DNA from: Acinetobacter sp. 10FS3-1
GTDB lineage: Bacteria; Pseudomonadota; Gammaproteobacteria; Pseudomonadales; Moraxellaceae
Direction: 5' to 3'
Assembly (NCBI RefSeq): GCF_013343215.1
Contig: NZ_CP039143.1
Location: forward strand, 1,984,001-2,048,000
DNA: 64,000 nt
Numbering within the stretch: position 1 is the first letter of the stretch; the number at the start of each line of letters is the position of its first letter. Positions 47,592-57,476 of the stretch are shown here, piece by piece. The notes under the pieces are model-generated. The model made no database searches. It was not told where the DNA came from and saw nothing but the letters and a program-made list of their open reading frames with translations. Made by a program: the position numbers and the translations under genes.

Positions 47592-49136
47592 ATGTCCACA
47601 TCTTTAGACGGTCTACAATTTCCACGCCATACCCAACAACAAAAACCAAGTACCTCCAAAGTCGGACGTGAATTACTGGCTCATGCACTTTCTGCTGTCA
47701 ATCCGCAACATGCAGCTGCAGTACAATCTGAAAAAAACTGGCGCAAACAGTATCCTGTTCATTTTAAACGTCTGGTTGAAAATGGTTTAAAAAATGCTGA
47801 AGCAGCTATTAGCATTGCAGAACATGGGCTAAAACAGGCGCATGAAAGTTTTGAGTTTTACCGTGATGGTCAAAAGTATGCTTTGAGTCGGGTCATGACG
47901 TTGGCCGCCGCTCCGCTGCATACCTTCAAAATCATAGGTCAGTCAGCGGCAGTACCAGAATGGTATGTGCCCTATCAAGGCAAAAAGTTGCATGGACCCG
48001 CCTTACTTGAGCAGATCCAAACCTGGCAAGATCAAGGCATTGTCGAAGCCAGCCATGCCCAGGCTCTGCGTGCCTGTGTGGCTCATCCGGAATGGTTTGA
48101 TCTTTCGGACCGTACCACCGTGTTGTTTGGTGCTGCCTCTGAAGCCGGGCCACTGACCTGGCTGTCCAGATGGAAAGCCAATATTGTGGCCATCGACCTG
48201 CCCAATACTCGGGTCTGGGGCAAGATTATTGAGACCGTCCGTCAAGGTAATGCCACACTGTATGCACCCTCAAGTGAAGCTTTAAATACCGATACAGCAG
48301 ACCATATCCTGAAAGAAAAGCTCGGTGCCAATTTATTAACCCAGATTCCTGAAATTGCCCAATGGCTGACACGATTTGAGCAGGATCTGGATTTGGCTGC
48401 GATTGCCTATCTGGATGGTGAAAAACATGTGCGTGTATCTATGGCAATGGATGCCATCATGAAATACGTCAGTGAACAAAAAACCAAGACCAGTCTGATG
48501 TATATGTGTACCCCAACGGATGTGTATGCTGTACCGCAAGATGTGATTCAGGCGGCCCAGCTTAAATACCAGCAGCGCTCCAAGGCCGAAGGTTTGATTG
48601 CTAAAGGTATTTCTACCCTGTCCGGCCAGTATTTCTTTAAAAAGAACAATACAGACCTGATTCACTCGGCTCAGGGTCAGGCCTATGGCATTGCGGACTG
48701 TCTGGTGGTAGAGCAAGGTCCGAACTATGCTTTAGCAAAACGCATCCAGCAATGGCGCGCCACCTTGGCACGTACCCAGGGTCAACGTGTCAGTATCAAT
48801 ATTGCCCCCTCTACCACAACCTATTCGGTGACCAAAAACCCGTTGCTCAAAGCTGCTTTTAACGGCGCCAGCCTGTTTGATGTAGAAGCTTTTTCCCCCG
48901 AAACCACCAATGCCATTATGGCCGCACTCTGGATTCATGACCTGCGCAATCCTGACTCCGTTGCCAATCCAGAAGTAAAACTTGATCATCCTTTAGAATT
49001 AATGATGCACGGCGCCAATCATGGCGGTTTATGGCGAGTGGCTTACCTGCCACGCACGGCATTGCCTTTTGCTGCGCTGTATGGTTTTGCAACGGATAAA
49101 CTGCCGAAAGGATTGTTGGGTAAGTTGAAGAAGTAA
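47592..49136 (+). CDS. Uncharacterised conserved protein with a Rossmann-like segment
   Basis: This protein of about 514 aa starts at MSTSLDGLQF (the frame allows 8 more residues). A helical, Lys/Ala-rich N-terminal part precedes a central Rossmann-like stretch, SDRTTVLFGAASEAGPLTWLSRWKANIVAIDLP being one strand-turn-helix-strand unit, then segments such as IAYLDGEKHVRVSMAMDAIMKY that resemble an SDR-type fold with an unknown active site. No standard cofactor motif (GxGxxG) is obvious. It is monocistronic. I do not know its function. Confidence 0.75.
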   Translation: MSTSLDGLQFPRHTQQQKPSTSKVGRELLAHALSAVNPQHAAAVQSEKNWRKQYPVHFKRLVENGLKNAEAAISIAEHGLKQAHESFEFYRDGQKYALSRVMTLAAAPLHTFKIIGQSAAVPEWYVPYQGKKLHGPALLEQIQTWQDQGIVEASHAQALRACVAHPEWFDLSDRTTVLFGAASEAGPLTWLSRWKANIVAIDLPNTRVWGKIIETVRQGNATLYAPSSEALNTDTADHILKEKLGANLLTQIPEIAQWLTRFEQDLDLAAIAYLDGEKHVRVSMAMDAIMKYVSEQKTKTSLMYMCTPTDVYAVPQDVIQAAQLKYQQRSKAEGLIAKGISTLSGQYFFKKNNTDLIHSAQGQAYGIADCLVVEQGPNYALAKRIQQWRATLARTQGQRVSINIAPSTTTYSVTKNPLLKAAFNGASLFDVEAFSPETTNAIMAALWIHDLRNPDSVANPEVKLDHPLELMMHGANHGGLWRVAYLPRTALPFAALYGFATDKLPKGLLGKLKK

Positions 49137-49485
49137 TTTTTTCTGAAATAAAGATGAAATCAATTTTATTGGTCAGGCGACATGGATGTCGCCGTTAGGC
49201 TGTGATATAGGGACATATCATCAGCCTAACAAAAGATTTTTGTTACTTTTGATCTTTCAAAAGTAAGGCTAAGAAATACTCATTTTTTACATTTAGTTGA
49301 AATTAGCTATTAATCCTTCTATTGAAAGTACTTTTAGCCTTCTGATTACCCTCACCTCACCCCAGCCCTCTCCCATAGGGAGAGGGAACATCCCTTATAA
49401 TTTTGCAAGCCATTGGATAACAAACGGTCTTCTATTTCAGCAAAAAAATCACCAATTTTAAGGTTAGAAAATTTTCTCCCACCCA
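49137..49485. other. Intergenic region with an inverted repeat
   Basis: This is the gap between the uncharacterised gene and the convergent pit gene. Besides the hairpin at 49366-49386 and the pit terminator at its right end, nothing was recognised. Confidence 0.5.
49366..49386. repeat. Perfect inverted repeat CCCTCTCCC-ATA-GGGAGAGGG
   Basis: A 9-bp GC-rich perfect stem with a 3-nt loop sits in AT-rich intergenic DNA, preceded by CCTCACCTCACCCCAGC. It has no T-run, so it is not a normal terminator. Its composition contrasts with the surroundings, and it looks like a dispersed intergenic palindromic element. Confidence 0.7.
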
Positions 49486-49514
49486 TAAAAAAACGCTGCT
49501 CCAGCAGCGTTTTT
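49486..49514. terminator. pit terminator
   Basis: AAAAACGCTGCT/AGCAGCGTTTTT pairs with a 2-nt CC core loop. T-runs are present on both strands, so it may also serve the plus-strand gene upstream. Confidence 0.85.
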
Positions 49515-49528
49515 CACATCAAACCTTT

Positions 49529-51151
49529 TTAGAATACTTTCAATAATAACCAGTACAAACCACCTGATAAACAGATTGTTGCAGGCAGGGTAAATATCCA
49601 GGCGGATAAAATTGTTTTCACCATCTGGAAATTCAAACCAGACTTGTTCGCCACCATCGTACCGGCAACGGCAGAGTTCAGAACGTGTGTAGTCGAGACT
49701 GGCATCCCCAAGCCATCTGCCGCAGCAATGGTTGACATCGCGACAAGCTCGGCAGACATCCCCTGACCATAGGTCATATGCTGTTTACCAATACGCTCAC
49801 CCACAGTCACGACAATGCGCTTCCAACCCACCATCGTTCCTAGCCCCAAAGCCAAGGCTGTTGCCACTTTCACCCAGGTCGGAATGTATTGCAGGAAAGA
49901 GTCCAGATTGTCACGATATGCTCCTACTGTTTTTTCCTCTGCACCAGACATAGCCGGTAAAGCTTCCGCCTTATCCAGACGTTTGAATGCTGTTGTGCTT
50001 AAGTACATATCATTACGGAATTCAGATACCTGTGCTTCTGGTACATCCTTAATGCTGCTATAAGTACCCACTTTCTCACCTAAATGGTCTGTCAAACTCG
50101 CCAGCGCCGGCACCACTTCAGGTGTAAGTTCCTTGGTTTGAATATACTTGGTAATCACATCACGCGCTTGTGCATCTGGAATATCGGCATGCTCTGGATA
50201 GATCAAATCAGCTGTTTGTGCAGATAACTGACCAAAAGACTGGATATGCTGGCTATCAAGATTTTTATTCAGTGAATAAGCCAAAGGTACACAGCCAATC
50301 AAAATCAGCATGATCAAGCCCATACCCTTTTGACCATCATTTGAACCATGCGCAAAGCTTACGCCGGTGCAGGTAAAGATCAGAATGGCACGAATCATCG
50401 GTGGTGGTGGCTTGTTGCCTTCAGGCGGTTGGAACAGTTCCAGTTGACGCTTAAAGATTTTCTTCACCAGCAGAAACAGGATTGCTGCAAATGCAAAGCC
50501 GATTAAAGGCGAAAATAACAGCGCCTTACCCACTTTCATGACTTGCTCCATGTCCACACCTGAAGCCCCTGCACCCGAATTCAGAATATAGTTCATGATG
50601 CCTACCCCCAAAATCGAACCGATCAGGGTATGCGAACTGGAAGCCGGAATACCAAGAAACCAGGTGCCCAAATTCCAGAGAATCGCCGCGATCAGCATGG
50701 CAAAAACCATCGCAAAACCTGCGCCGCTTCCTACATTCATAATCAGTTCGACTGGAAGTAAAGCAATAATTCCGTATGCTACGGCGCCACTTGCGACCAT
50801 CACACCGAGAAAGTTACAGAAACCCGCCCACATCACTGCAACAGGTGCAGAGAGCGCATTGGTATAAATCACCGTCGCTACTGCATTCGCGGTATCGTGA
50901 AAACCATTCACGAACTCGAAACCCAAAGCAATAAACAGGGCCGTGGCCAGCAGAATCACTGAATAGAGGCTTAAAGCAGGGACATGCGCTAAATCTGCAG
51001 ACAATTGAAAGCCGATATAAATCAGCGTGGAAATAATAACAGTCAAAAACACCGGCATAAAAAATTTCGGTGTGGGCACATGAACATTGGTTGACTTCTG
51101 TACAGAAGCCCCTTGTTGTGCTGAATCTATGGGAGTTTGGTTAGAATTCAT
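49529..51151 (-). CDS. pit: Low-affinity inorganic phosphate transporter (PiT family)
   Basis: This 540-aa inner-membrane phosphate:H+ symporter has the two PiT signatures: GFEFVNGFHDTANAVATVIYT near residue 75 and SFAHGSNDGQKGMG near residue 265, separated by a hydrophilic central region with helical, charged content (about residues 300-420). The C-terminal half ends with a further set of membrane helices. A Pho box 50 bp upstream suggests phosphate-starvation control, which is unusual for PiT genes. Confidence 0.95.
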   Translation of the reverse strand: MNSNQTPIDSAQQGASVQKSTNVHVPTPKFFMPVFLTVIISTLIYIGFQLSADLAHVPALSLYSVILLATALFIALGFEFVNGFHDTANAVATVIYTNALSAPVAVMWAGFCNFLGVMVASGAVAYGIIALLPVELIMNVGSGAGFAMVFAMLIAAILWNLGTWFLGIPASSSHTLIGSILGVGIMNYILNSGAGASGVDMEQVMKVGKALLFSPLIGFAFAAILFLLVKKIFKRQLELFQPPEGNKPPPPMIRAILIFTCTGVSFAHGSNDGQKGMGLIMLILIGCVPLAYSLNKNLDSQHIQSFGQLSAQTADLIYPEHADIPDAQARDVITKYIQTKELTPEVVPALASLTDHLGEKVGTYSSIKDVPEAQVSEFRNDMYLSTTAFKRLDKAEALPAMSGAEEKTVGAYRDNLDSFLQYIPTWVKVATALALGLGTMVGWKRIVVTVGERIGKQHMTYGQGMSAELVAMSTIAAADGLGMPVSTTHVLNSAVAGTMVANKSGLNFQMVKTILSAWIFTLPATICLSGGLYWLLLKVF

Positions 51152-51200
51152 GCAAGCAGGAATAGAGGATACAATGATCCCCGTATTGTTCAGTTAAATT

Positions 51201-51218
51201 GTGACAATTATATGACAG
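51201..51218 (-). promoter_or_regulatory. Pho box upstream of pit
   Basis: On the minus strand CTGTCAT-ATAA-TTGTCAC reads as two 7-bp half-sites with a 4-bp spacer, differing from the PhoB consensus (CTGTCAT-N4-CTGTCAT/C) at a single position in the second half. It points toward pit, with its end 49 bp before the start codon. Confidence 0.7.
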
Positions 51219-51671
51219 TTTGCCGGCTTATGAAGCAAATTTTTCAGCTTTATTCCGACCAGCGCATATTATTTCATCTGAATACTGCCGCTGATTTTTT
51301 ATTAAAAATTATTTATTTGCTCCTTCCAGCTCTTTTTACCCTTTCCTGCTTTCAATACAATAAAACGCTGTCATGCGTGAAATATGTTGCGATCCGAATG
51401 ATGACAAAATTTTTATGGCTGCATCATGCCAAAGAAATATGACAATATTATGAATAAAAGTAGTTGGTTATTCTTTAGATCTTGATCCTCCCCAGCTTTA
51501 AGAGTTTGGCCTGCTTCCCGCACCTGTTGCTCTTATCTATAGCTGCACATCTATAGACTTATCAAATTTTTATATCACGCATATCCATCATTCTTAAGTT
51601 CATGCAGCAGATATTGGATAACTAATCTGCTAAGATTACACACATTTTTGATTCCTGCTGAGAAAGTCTGC
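51219..51671. other. Intergenic region between pit and metH
   Basis: About 450 bp without a convincing gene. It carries the metH promoter region. I looked for a cobalamin riboswitch and did not see one. The rest is AT-rich. Confidence 0.45.
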
Positions 51672-54600
51672 ATGTCCACACTTACCACTCTAAAAGAACT
51701 TCTTGCCAAGAAAATTCTCATTATCGATGGTGCGATGGGTACCATGATCCAACGTCACAAACTGGAAGAAGCGGATTATCGTGGTGAGCGTTTTGCAGAT
51801 TGGGCACATGACCTCAAAGGTAATAATGACCTTTTAGTGCTGACCCAACCGCAAATTATTCAAGGTATTCATGAAGCCTATCTTGAAGCGGGTGCTGACA
51901 TTATTGAAACCAACACTTTTAACGGTACGCGCGTTTCCATGTCGGATTACCACATGGAAGAGCTGGTACCGGAGATTAACCGTGAAGCGGCACGTCTGGC
52001 CAAAGAAGCCTGCGCCAAATATTCAACGCCCGAGAAACCACGTTTTGTAGCCGGTGTACTGGGGCCAACCTCACGTACCACCTCTATTTCTCCAAATGTA
52101 AATGACCCTGCGTTCCGTAACATTACCTTTGATCAGTTAAAAGTGAATTACATCGAATCAACCAAGGCGTTGATTGAAGGCGGTGTAGACATCATCCTGA
52201 TTGAAACGGTATTTGATACCTTAAATGCCAAAGCTGCCATCTTTGCAGTTAAAGAAGTCTTTAAAGAACAAGGCTATGATCTGCCAATCATGATTTCGGG
52301 CACGATTACCGATGCTTCAGGCCGTACCCTGACCGGTCAAACAGCAGAAGCCTTCTGGAACTCGATGCGTCATGCAGAGCCGCTTTCGATTGGCTTTAAC
52401 TGTGCACTGGGTGCAGATGCCATGCGTCCACACGTCAAAACCGTGTCTGACGTAGCCGATACCTTTGTATCTGCGCATCCGAATGCCGGCCTGCCAAATG
52501 CTTTCGGTGGCTATGATGAAACCCCGGAAGAAACTGCGGCATTCCTGAAAGAATTTGCTGAAAGTGGTTTGATTAACATTACTGGCGGTTGCTGTGGTAC
52601 CACGCCGGATCATATCCGCGCCATTGCCCAGGCGGTTGAAGGCATTCGCCCGCGCCAGCTGCCAGAAATTGCACCTGCTTGCCGTTTAAGTGGTTTAGAG
52701 CCATTTAATATCACCAAAGATTCATTATTTGTGAACGTGGGTGAACGTACCAACGTCACGGGCTCGAAAAAGTTCCTGCGTCTGATTAAAGAAGAAAACT
52801 TTACTGAAGCATTGGACGTGGCCCGTCAACAGGTGGCCGCCGGTGCACAGATCATCGACATCAACATGGATGAAGGCATGCTGGATTCACAGGGTGCCAT
52901 GGTGCATTTCCTGAATCTGATTGCTTCTGAACCGGATATTTCACGTGTGCCGATTATGCTAGATTCCTCTAAATGGGAAATCATTGAAGCTGGTCTGAAA
53001 TGTGTACAGGGTAAAGCGGTGGTTAACTCGATTTCCCTCAAAGAAGGCTATGACGAGTTTGTTGAGCGTGCCCGCCTCTGTCGTCAATACGGTGCTGCCG
53101 TGATCGTGATGGCCTTTGATGAAGATGGTCAGGCTGATACTGCTGAACGTAAAAAAGAAATCTGTAAGCGTTCATATGATGTGCTGGTCAATGAAGTCGG
53201 CTTCCCGTCTGAAGATATTATTTTTGACCCGAACGTCTTTGCCGTAGCGACCGGTATTGAAGAACACAACAACTACGGTGTGGACTTTATTGAAGCGACT
53301 GGCTGGATTAAACAGAACCTGCCAAATGCGATGATTTCCGGCGGTATCTCCAACGTCTCTTTCTCTTTCCGTGGTAACGAACCAGTACGTGAAGCGATTC
53401 ACGCGGTATTCCTGTATCACGCGATCCAGAAAGGCTTAACCATGGGGATCGTCAACGCGGGTCAGCTGGCGATTTATGATGATATTCCTGCCGAGCTGAA
53501 AGAAGCGGTCGAAGATGTGGTGATGAACCGCAATCAAGGTGAAAGCGGTCAGGATGCGACCGAAAAACTGCTGGCAATTGCTGAAAAATACCGTGGTCAA
53601 GGCGGCGCGCAAAAAGCTGAAGAGAACCTGGAATGGCGTAATGAAAGCGTAGAAAAACGTCTGGAATATGCGCTGGTGAAAGGTATTACCACCTATATCA
53701 ATGAAGATACTGAAGAAGCCCGTTTAAAATCTGCACGTCCACTGGATGTGATCGAAGGTCCACTCATGGCGGGTATGAACGTGGTCGGTGACCTGTTTGG
53801 TGCCGGTAAAATGTTCTTGCCACAGGTGGTAAAATCTGCACGTGTGATGAAACAGGCAGTTGCATGGCTGAACCCGTTCATTGAAGCAGAAAAGACTCAA
53901 GGCGAAGCCAAAGGTAAAATTCTGCTGGCAACCGTTAAAGGTGACGTACACGACATCGGCAAAAATATCGTGGGCGTGGTACTCGGCTGTAACGGTTATG
54001 ACATCGTTGATCTGGGCGTAATGGTGCCTTGCGAGAAAATTCTACAAACCGCGATTGATGAAAAAGTCGATATTATCGGTTTGTCGGGCCTGATCACGCC
54101 ATCATTGGATGAGATGGTGTTTGTTGCCAAAGAAATGCAGCGTAAAGGCTTTAACATTCCATTAATGATTGGTGGTGCAACCACTTCTAAAGCCCATACT
54201 GCGGTGAAGATTGCTCCGCAATATCAAAATGATGGTGTGCTATATACTGCTGATGCTTCACGTGCAGTCGGTGTAGCGACACAACTACTTTCTGCGGAAA
54301 TGAAGCCTCAACTGCTGGCCGACTATGCTGCGGATTATGAAAAAATCCGCACCCGTCTTGCCAACAAACAGCCGAAAGCGGCGAAACTGTCCTATCAGGC
54401 TTCTATTGAAAATGGTTTTAAAATTGACTTCAACAAGAATGCCCCGGCAAAACCAAACTTCATTGGCTCACAAACTTTCACTAACTATCCTTTAGAAACC
54501 TTGGTGGAATACTTTGACTGGACACCATTCTTTATTTCTTGGAGTCTGGCAGGCAAATTCCCGAAAATTCTGGAAGATGAAATTGTCGGTGAAGCCGCGC

Positions 54601-55358
54601 GTGACCTGTATGCTCAAGCCCAGGAAATGCTGCAAGACATCATCCAGAACAAACGTTTCGATGCACGTGCGACTTTCAGTCTTTACCCTGCGAACCGTAC
54701 CGGTTCAGATACGGTTACTGTCATGGATGAAGCCGGTAAGGTCACTCATACTTTCGAACACCTACGCCAGCAGTCCGACAAAGTGACCGGCAAAGCCAAC
54801 TATTCACTGGCTGACTTTATTGCCCCTAAAGATGTGGCTCAGGATTACTTGGGCGGCTTTACCGTGTCGATCTTCGGTGCGGAAGAGCTGTCGCAGGAAT
54901 ATAAAGCCAAAGGCGATGACTATAATGCCATTATGGTTCAAGCCTTGGGTGACCGTTTTGCTGAAGCCTTTGCCGAGCATTTGCACCAGCGTATTCGTAA
55001 AGAGTTCTGGGGCTACCAAGCCGATGAGCAATTGACCAATGATGAATTGATCAAAGAGAAGTATGTCGGTATTCGCCCTGCACCGGGCTACCCGGCTTGT
55101 CCTGAACATTCTGAAAAAGCGCCATTGTTTGACTGGTTAGGTACAACCGACAAGATTGGTACGTACTTAACCACAAGTTTTGCAATGTGGCCACCTTCAT
55201 CAGTGAGCGGTTTCTATTATGCCAACCCTGAAACTGAATACTTTAACGTGGGTAAAATCTCTGGCGATCAGCTGGAAGATTATGCGAAGCGTAAGGACTG
55301 GACACTGGATGAAGCAAAACGCTGGTTAGCGCCGAATTTGGATGATTCAGTGAATTAA
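51672..55358 (+). CDS. metH: Cobalamin-dependent methionine synthase
   Basis: This 1228-aa modular enzyme methylates homocysteine using methyl-cobalamin and 5-methyl-tetrahydrofolate. Modules occur in order: homocysteine-binding (zinc ligands Cys near 243 and the CC pair near 307), the pterin-binding domain (about 350-620), the cobalamin-binding cap and Rossmann domain (about 650-890, with axial His in GDVHDIGKN near 760), and the AdoMet activation domain (about 920-1228, [12 protein letters not shown] near 1140). The start is 51672 (MSTLTTL); the frame opens eight codons earlier. It is monocistronic. Confidence 0.97.
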   Translation: MSTLTTLKELLAKKILIIDGAMGTMIQRHKLEEADYRGERFADWAHDLKGNNDLLVLTQPQIIQGIHEAYLEAGADIIETNTFNGTRVSMSDYHMEELVPEINREAARLAKEACAKYSTPEKPRFVAGVLGPTSRTTSISPNVNDPAFRNITFDQLKVNYIESTKALIEGGVDIILIETVFDTLNAKAAIFAVKEVFKEQGYDLPIMISGTITDASGRTLTGQTAEAFWNSMRHAEPLSIGFNCALGADAMRPHVKTVSDVADTFVSAHPNAGLPNAFGGYDETPEETAAFLKEFAESGLINITGGCCGTTPDHIRAIAQAVEGIRPRQLPEIAPACRLSGLEPFNITKDSLFVNVGERTNVTGSKKFLRLIKEENFTEALDVARQQVAAGAQIIDINMDEGMLDSQGAMVHFLNLIASEPDISRVPIMLDSSKWEIIEAGLKCVQGKAVVNSISLKEGYDEFVERARLCRQYGAAVIVMAFDEDGQADTAERKKEICKRSYDVLVNEVGFPSEDIIFDPNVFAVATGIEEHNNYGVDFIEATGWIKQNLPNAMISGGISNVSFSFRGNEPVREAIHAVFLYHAIQKGLTMGIVNAGQLAIYDDIPAELKEAVEDVVMNRNQGESGQDATEKLLAIAEKYRGQGGAQKAEENLEWRNESVEKRLEYALVKGITTYINEDTEEARLKSARPLDVIEGPLMAGMNVVGDLFGAGKMFLPQVVKSARVMKQAVAWLNPFIEAEKTQGEAKGKILLATVKGDVHDIGKNIVGVVLGCNGYDIVDLGVMVPCEKILQTAIDEKVDIIGLSGLITPSLDEMVFVAKEMQRKGFNIPLMIGGATTSKAHTAVKIAPQYQNDGVLYTADASRAVGVATQLLSAEMKPQLLADYAADYEKIRTRLANKQPKAAKLSYQASIENGFKIDFNKNAPAKPNFIGSQTFTNYPLETLVEYFDWTPFFISWSLAGKFPKILEDEIVGEAARDLYAQAQEMLQDIIQNKRFDARATFSLYPANRTGSDTVTVMDEAGKVTHTFEHLRQQSDKVTGKANYSLADFIAPKDVAQDYLGGFTVSIFGAEELSQEYKAKGDDYNAIMVQALGDRFAEAFAEHLHQRIRKEFWGYQADEQLTNDELIKEKYVGIRPAPGYPACPEHSEKAPLFDWLGTTDKIGTYLTTSFAMWPPSSVSGFYYANPETEYFNVGKISGDQLEDYAKRKDWTLDEAKRWLAPNLDDSVN

Positions 55359-55407
55359 TACACCTCGCCCCTTTCATCAAGGGAGAAAAACCAATTGAGA
55401 TTTGAAA

Positions 55408-55440
55408 AGAAAATCCCCCTCATTTGAGGGGGATTTTTTA
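55408..55440. terminator. metH terminator
   Basis: A strong GC-rich stem, AAATCCCCCTCA paired with TGAGGGGGATTT, is followed by a T-run; A-rich sequence on the left lets it serve the convergent SDR gene as well. Confidence 0.88.
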
Positions 55441-55509
55441 TATTTGATCATCCTTCCTTGTTTTAAAGGAGGTGTTTCATATATCAATTGAATTGCTTGA
55501 ACCAAGCGC

Positions 55510-56316
55510 CTATTTGACCTTGGTTTTACGGATCATTTTATACAGCATGCCTGGCGATAAACGCGACATCCAGGTTCCTAGCACTTCTTTACGACCACCG
55601 ACAACAATATATTCCTCGCCCTTCATTAAGGCTTTGACAGCTATTTGGGCAAACTCCTCGGCCTCCAAGCCATTTGCCGTCGCTTCATTATCAAAGCCCT
55701 GAGCTTTGCCTTCCCCATTCAGGGCATTAATCGACACATTGGTTTTTACAAAGCCCGGGAAAATCACCGAAACATCCACACCATCCTCCGCCACTTCAGC
55801 ACGTAAACTGTTAGCCCACATATGAATCGCTGCTTTGGCCGCTGAATAAGAAGCACGGTATTGGGTTCCCAGCAGGCCGGCTACACTGGAAACAAAAACA
55901 ATCCGGCCAGATTTTTGCTGTAAAAAAGTCGGCAATACGGTTTTGGTCAAAAACACCTGTGAGAAATAATCCACTTCCATAATGGCGCGCTCAGTTTGCA
56001 TGCTGGTATCCAAGATCAGCGCACGTTGACTCAGCCCGGCATTATTGATCAGCCAGTCAATCCGGCCTTTTTCGCTCAGGACCTGTTCATAGGCTTGGCG
56101 TACCTGGCTTTCATCAGTAATATCTGCAGTAATAGCAAGATGCTGGTCCGGATTAAGCAAACTGATACGGACTTTTTCCAGTTCTTCATAACGGCGTGCC
56201 GTCAATATGACCTGTGCCCCCTGCATCGCACACTCCTGTGCAATTGCTTTACCAATCCCCGAGGATGCCCCGGTAATCCAGACGACCTTGTCTTTTAAAT
56301 TTTCCAGCTTTGCCAT
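55510..56316 (-). CDS. SDR-family oxidoreductase
   Basis: This 268-aa classical short-chain dehydrogenase has the cofactor motif TGASSGIG (residues 15-22), NNAG, the catalytic Ser in VSSVAG and the YxxxK motif in SYSAAKAAI. An Arg in the TARRYEEL region suggests NADP preference. The C-terminal basic extension after residue 235 is typical of the DhrS7-like subgroup, whose members act on lipids or carbonyls. It is monocistronic and the substrate is unknown. Confidence 0.87.
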   Translation of the reverse strand: MAKLENLKDKVVWITGASSGIGKAIAQECAMQGAQVILTARRYEELEKVRISLLNPDQHLAITADITDESQVRQAYEQVLSEKGRIDWLINNAGLSQRALILDTSMQTERAIMEVDYFSQVFLTKTVLPTFLQQKSGRIVFVSSVAGLLGTQYRASYSAAKAAIHMWANSLRAEVAEDGVDVSVIFPGFVKTNVSINALNGEGKAQGFDNEATANGLEAEEFAQIAVKALMKGEEYIVVGGRKEVLGTWMSRLSPGMLYKMIRKTKVK

Positions 56317-56621
56317 TGAATCCCTCTTATCTTTGATAATATTCGCTGTGTATTTAGAGTTTGCTGCCCTTTAAATGGAGTGCGCTATAAACCAGCTTGA
56401 GCAGATCAAGTAAGACCAAGTTTCATACCGAAATCTGCGAGAGTTTTAACTCCATGAGCAAGAACCAAGCATCGCGTTGTTCACAGTACAAGAGGACGAG
56501 TATATTTTTCTGCCGCTATATCTTGATGAGTCATTCATTTAGAACAACGCAACTTCTTGCCTCATCTCAGCTATAAAATCTTGCGAGATATCTCACTCAC
56601 GTCGCAACCGTAAATAAAGGG
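56317..56621. other. Intergenic, nothing recognised
   Basis: About 300 bp between the SDR gene and the uncharacterised gene on the same strand. No gene, terminator or repeat stands out. Confidence 0.4.
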
Positions 56622-57287
56622 TTAGCAAACCCTCACTTCATCTTCCAGAAATGCTAAAAAATGCTCGAAATAATGACTCATGGTATGTACATCATAGATG
56701 CTCCCCAGTTTATCAAAACGCTTATAACCGAGCTGCGTGGTTAAATTAATCACACCATTCAGGGTTTTATCAACTACCACATTAAATTTCAGGATACTTT
56801 TGGGCTGACGTACCAAATGGGTGACACCCTGATCCACTACTTCAATGAAAGCTTTTAAAGCCAGTGACACAGCATGCTGATTGCCGGCTTTCATATCATA
56901 GGCATAGCTGAGCAAGTCTGTCACCAGATGCGGTTCAACCGGATAACGCATAAAATAATCCCCTTCATTTTCATGCGTCAGGTCATACAAATAGTTAACC
57001 AAAGGCAGCAGCCGCTGATTGGCAAAAAATGAAACAGACCATGGCATATATTTATGAATGGTATCGAGAATCTGCTGAATCACCTTTTCTGACTCATGAT
57101 CCTGGGAAGTGGACAGACGGGCGACTTGCCCAAAAACCTGTTCGATAATTTCACAGGCCATATCCGCCAGATTTTCTCCCAAAGGTTTGGCCAGGCTAAT
57201 CTGATCTCCAGCATTTAACCGGGAATGAAGCTCTCTAAAACGGTGATGAGTTTCAGGCTGAAGTTGTAGATAAATGTTATAGCTCAT
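56622..57287 (-). CDS. Uncharacterised helical protein
   Basis: This 221-aa cytosolic-looking helical protein has the start MSYNIYLQLQPETHHRFREL, chosen because GGAG lies 6 bp upstream of 57287; the frame runs 12 codons further without support. It has no recognised motif, no signal and no membrane segment. It is divergent from valS. Confidence 0.7.
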   Translation of the reverse strand: MSYNIYLQLQPETHHRFRELHSRLNAGDQISLAKPLGENLADMACEIIEQVFGQVARLSTSQDHESEKVIQQILDTIHKYMPWSVSFFANQRLLPLVNYLYDLTHENEGDYFMRYPVEPHLVTDLLSYAYDMKAGNQHAVSLALKAFIEVVDQGVTHLVRQPKSILKFNVVVDKTLNGVINLTTQLGYKRFDKLGSIYDVHTMSHYFEHFLAFLEDEVRVC

Positions 57288-57317
57288 CTGGGTCTCCTCA
57301 TATCCGAGTCGTATTCT

Positions 57318-57447
57318 TGTCATTTGCGATGAGTCGCCTTTTATTCCGTTCTACCATAGGGCCATCAATCTCTCAAGCAGTCCGGTTAAAGTTTGCATCT
57401 GCTTGGACTGCCGCAGTCCTTATTTTTTTTGCTACAATAGCTACAAT
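57318..57447 (+). promoter_or_regulatory. valS leader with promoter and attenuator-like hairpins
   Basis: A possible promoter TTGTCA (57318-57323), 17 bp, TTTATT (57341-57346) precedes a leader in which AAGCAGTCC (57375-57383) can pair with GGACTGC (57405-57411) or AAGCAG with CTGCTT, while GGACTG-CCG-CAGTCC (57405-57419) followed by eight T residues forms an intrinsic terminator. The two folds are mutually exclusive. A second, extended -10 (TGCTACAAT, ending 57438) lies downstream, so the terminator may instead just insulate valS from upstream transcription. Confidence 0.45.
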
Positions 57448-57476
57448 TTTTCATCTACTTTTGATCTGTTCGAACT

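Noticed and set aside
51219..51671. Cobalamin riboswitch before metH
   Set aside because: I looked for the B12-box and the associated core pattern in the leader and saw neither.
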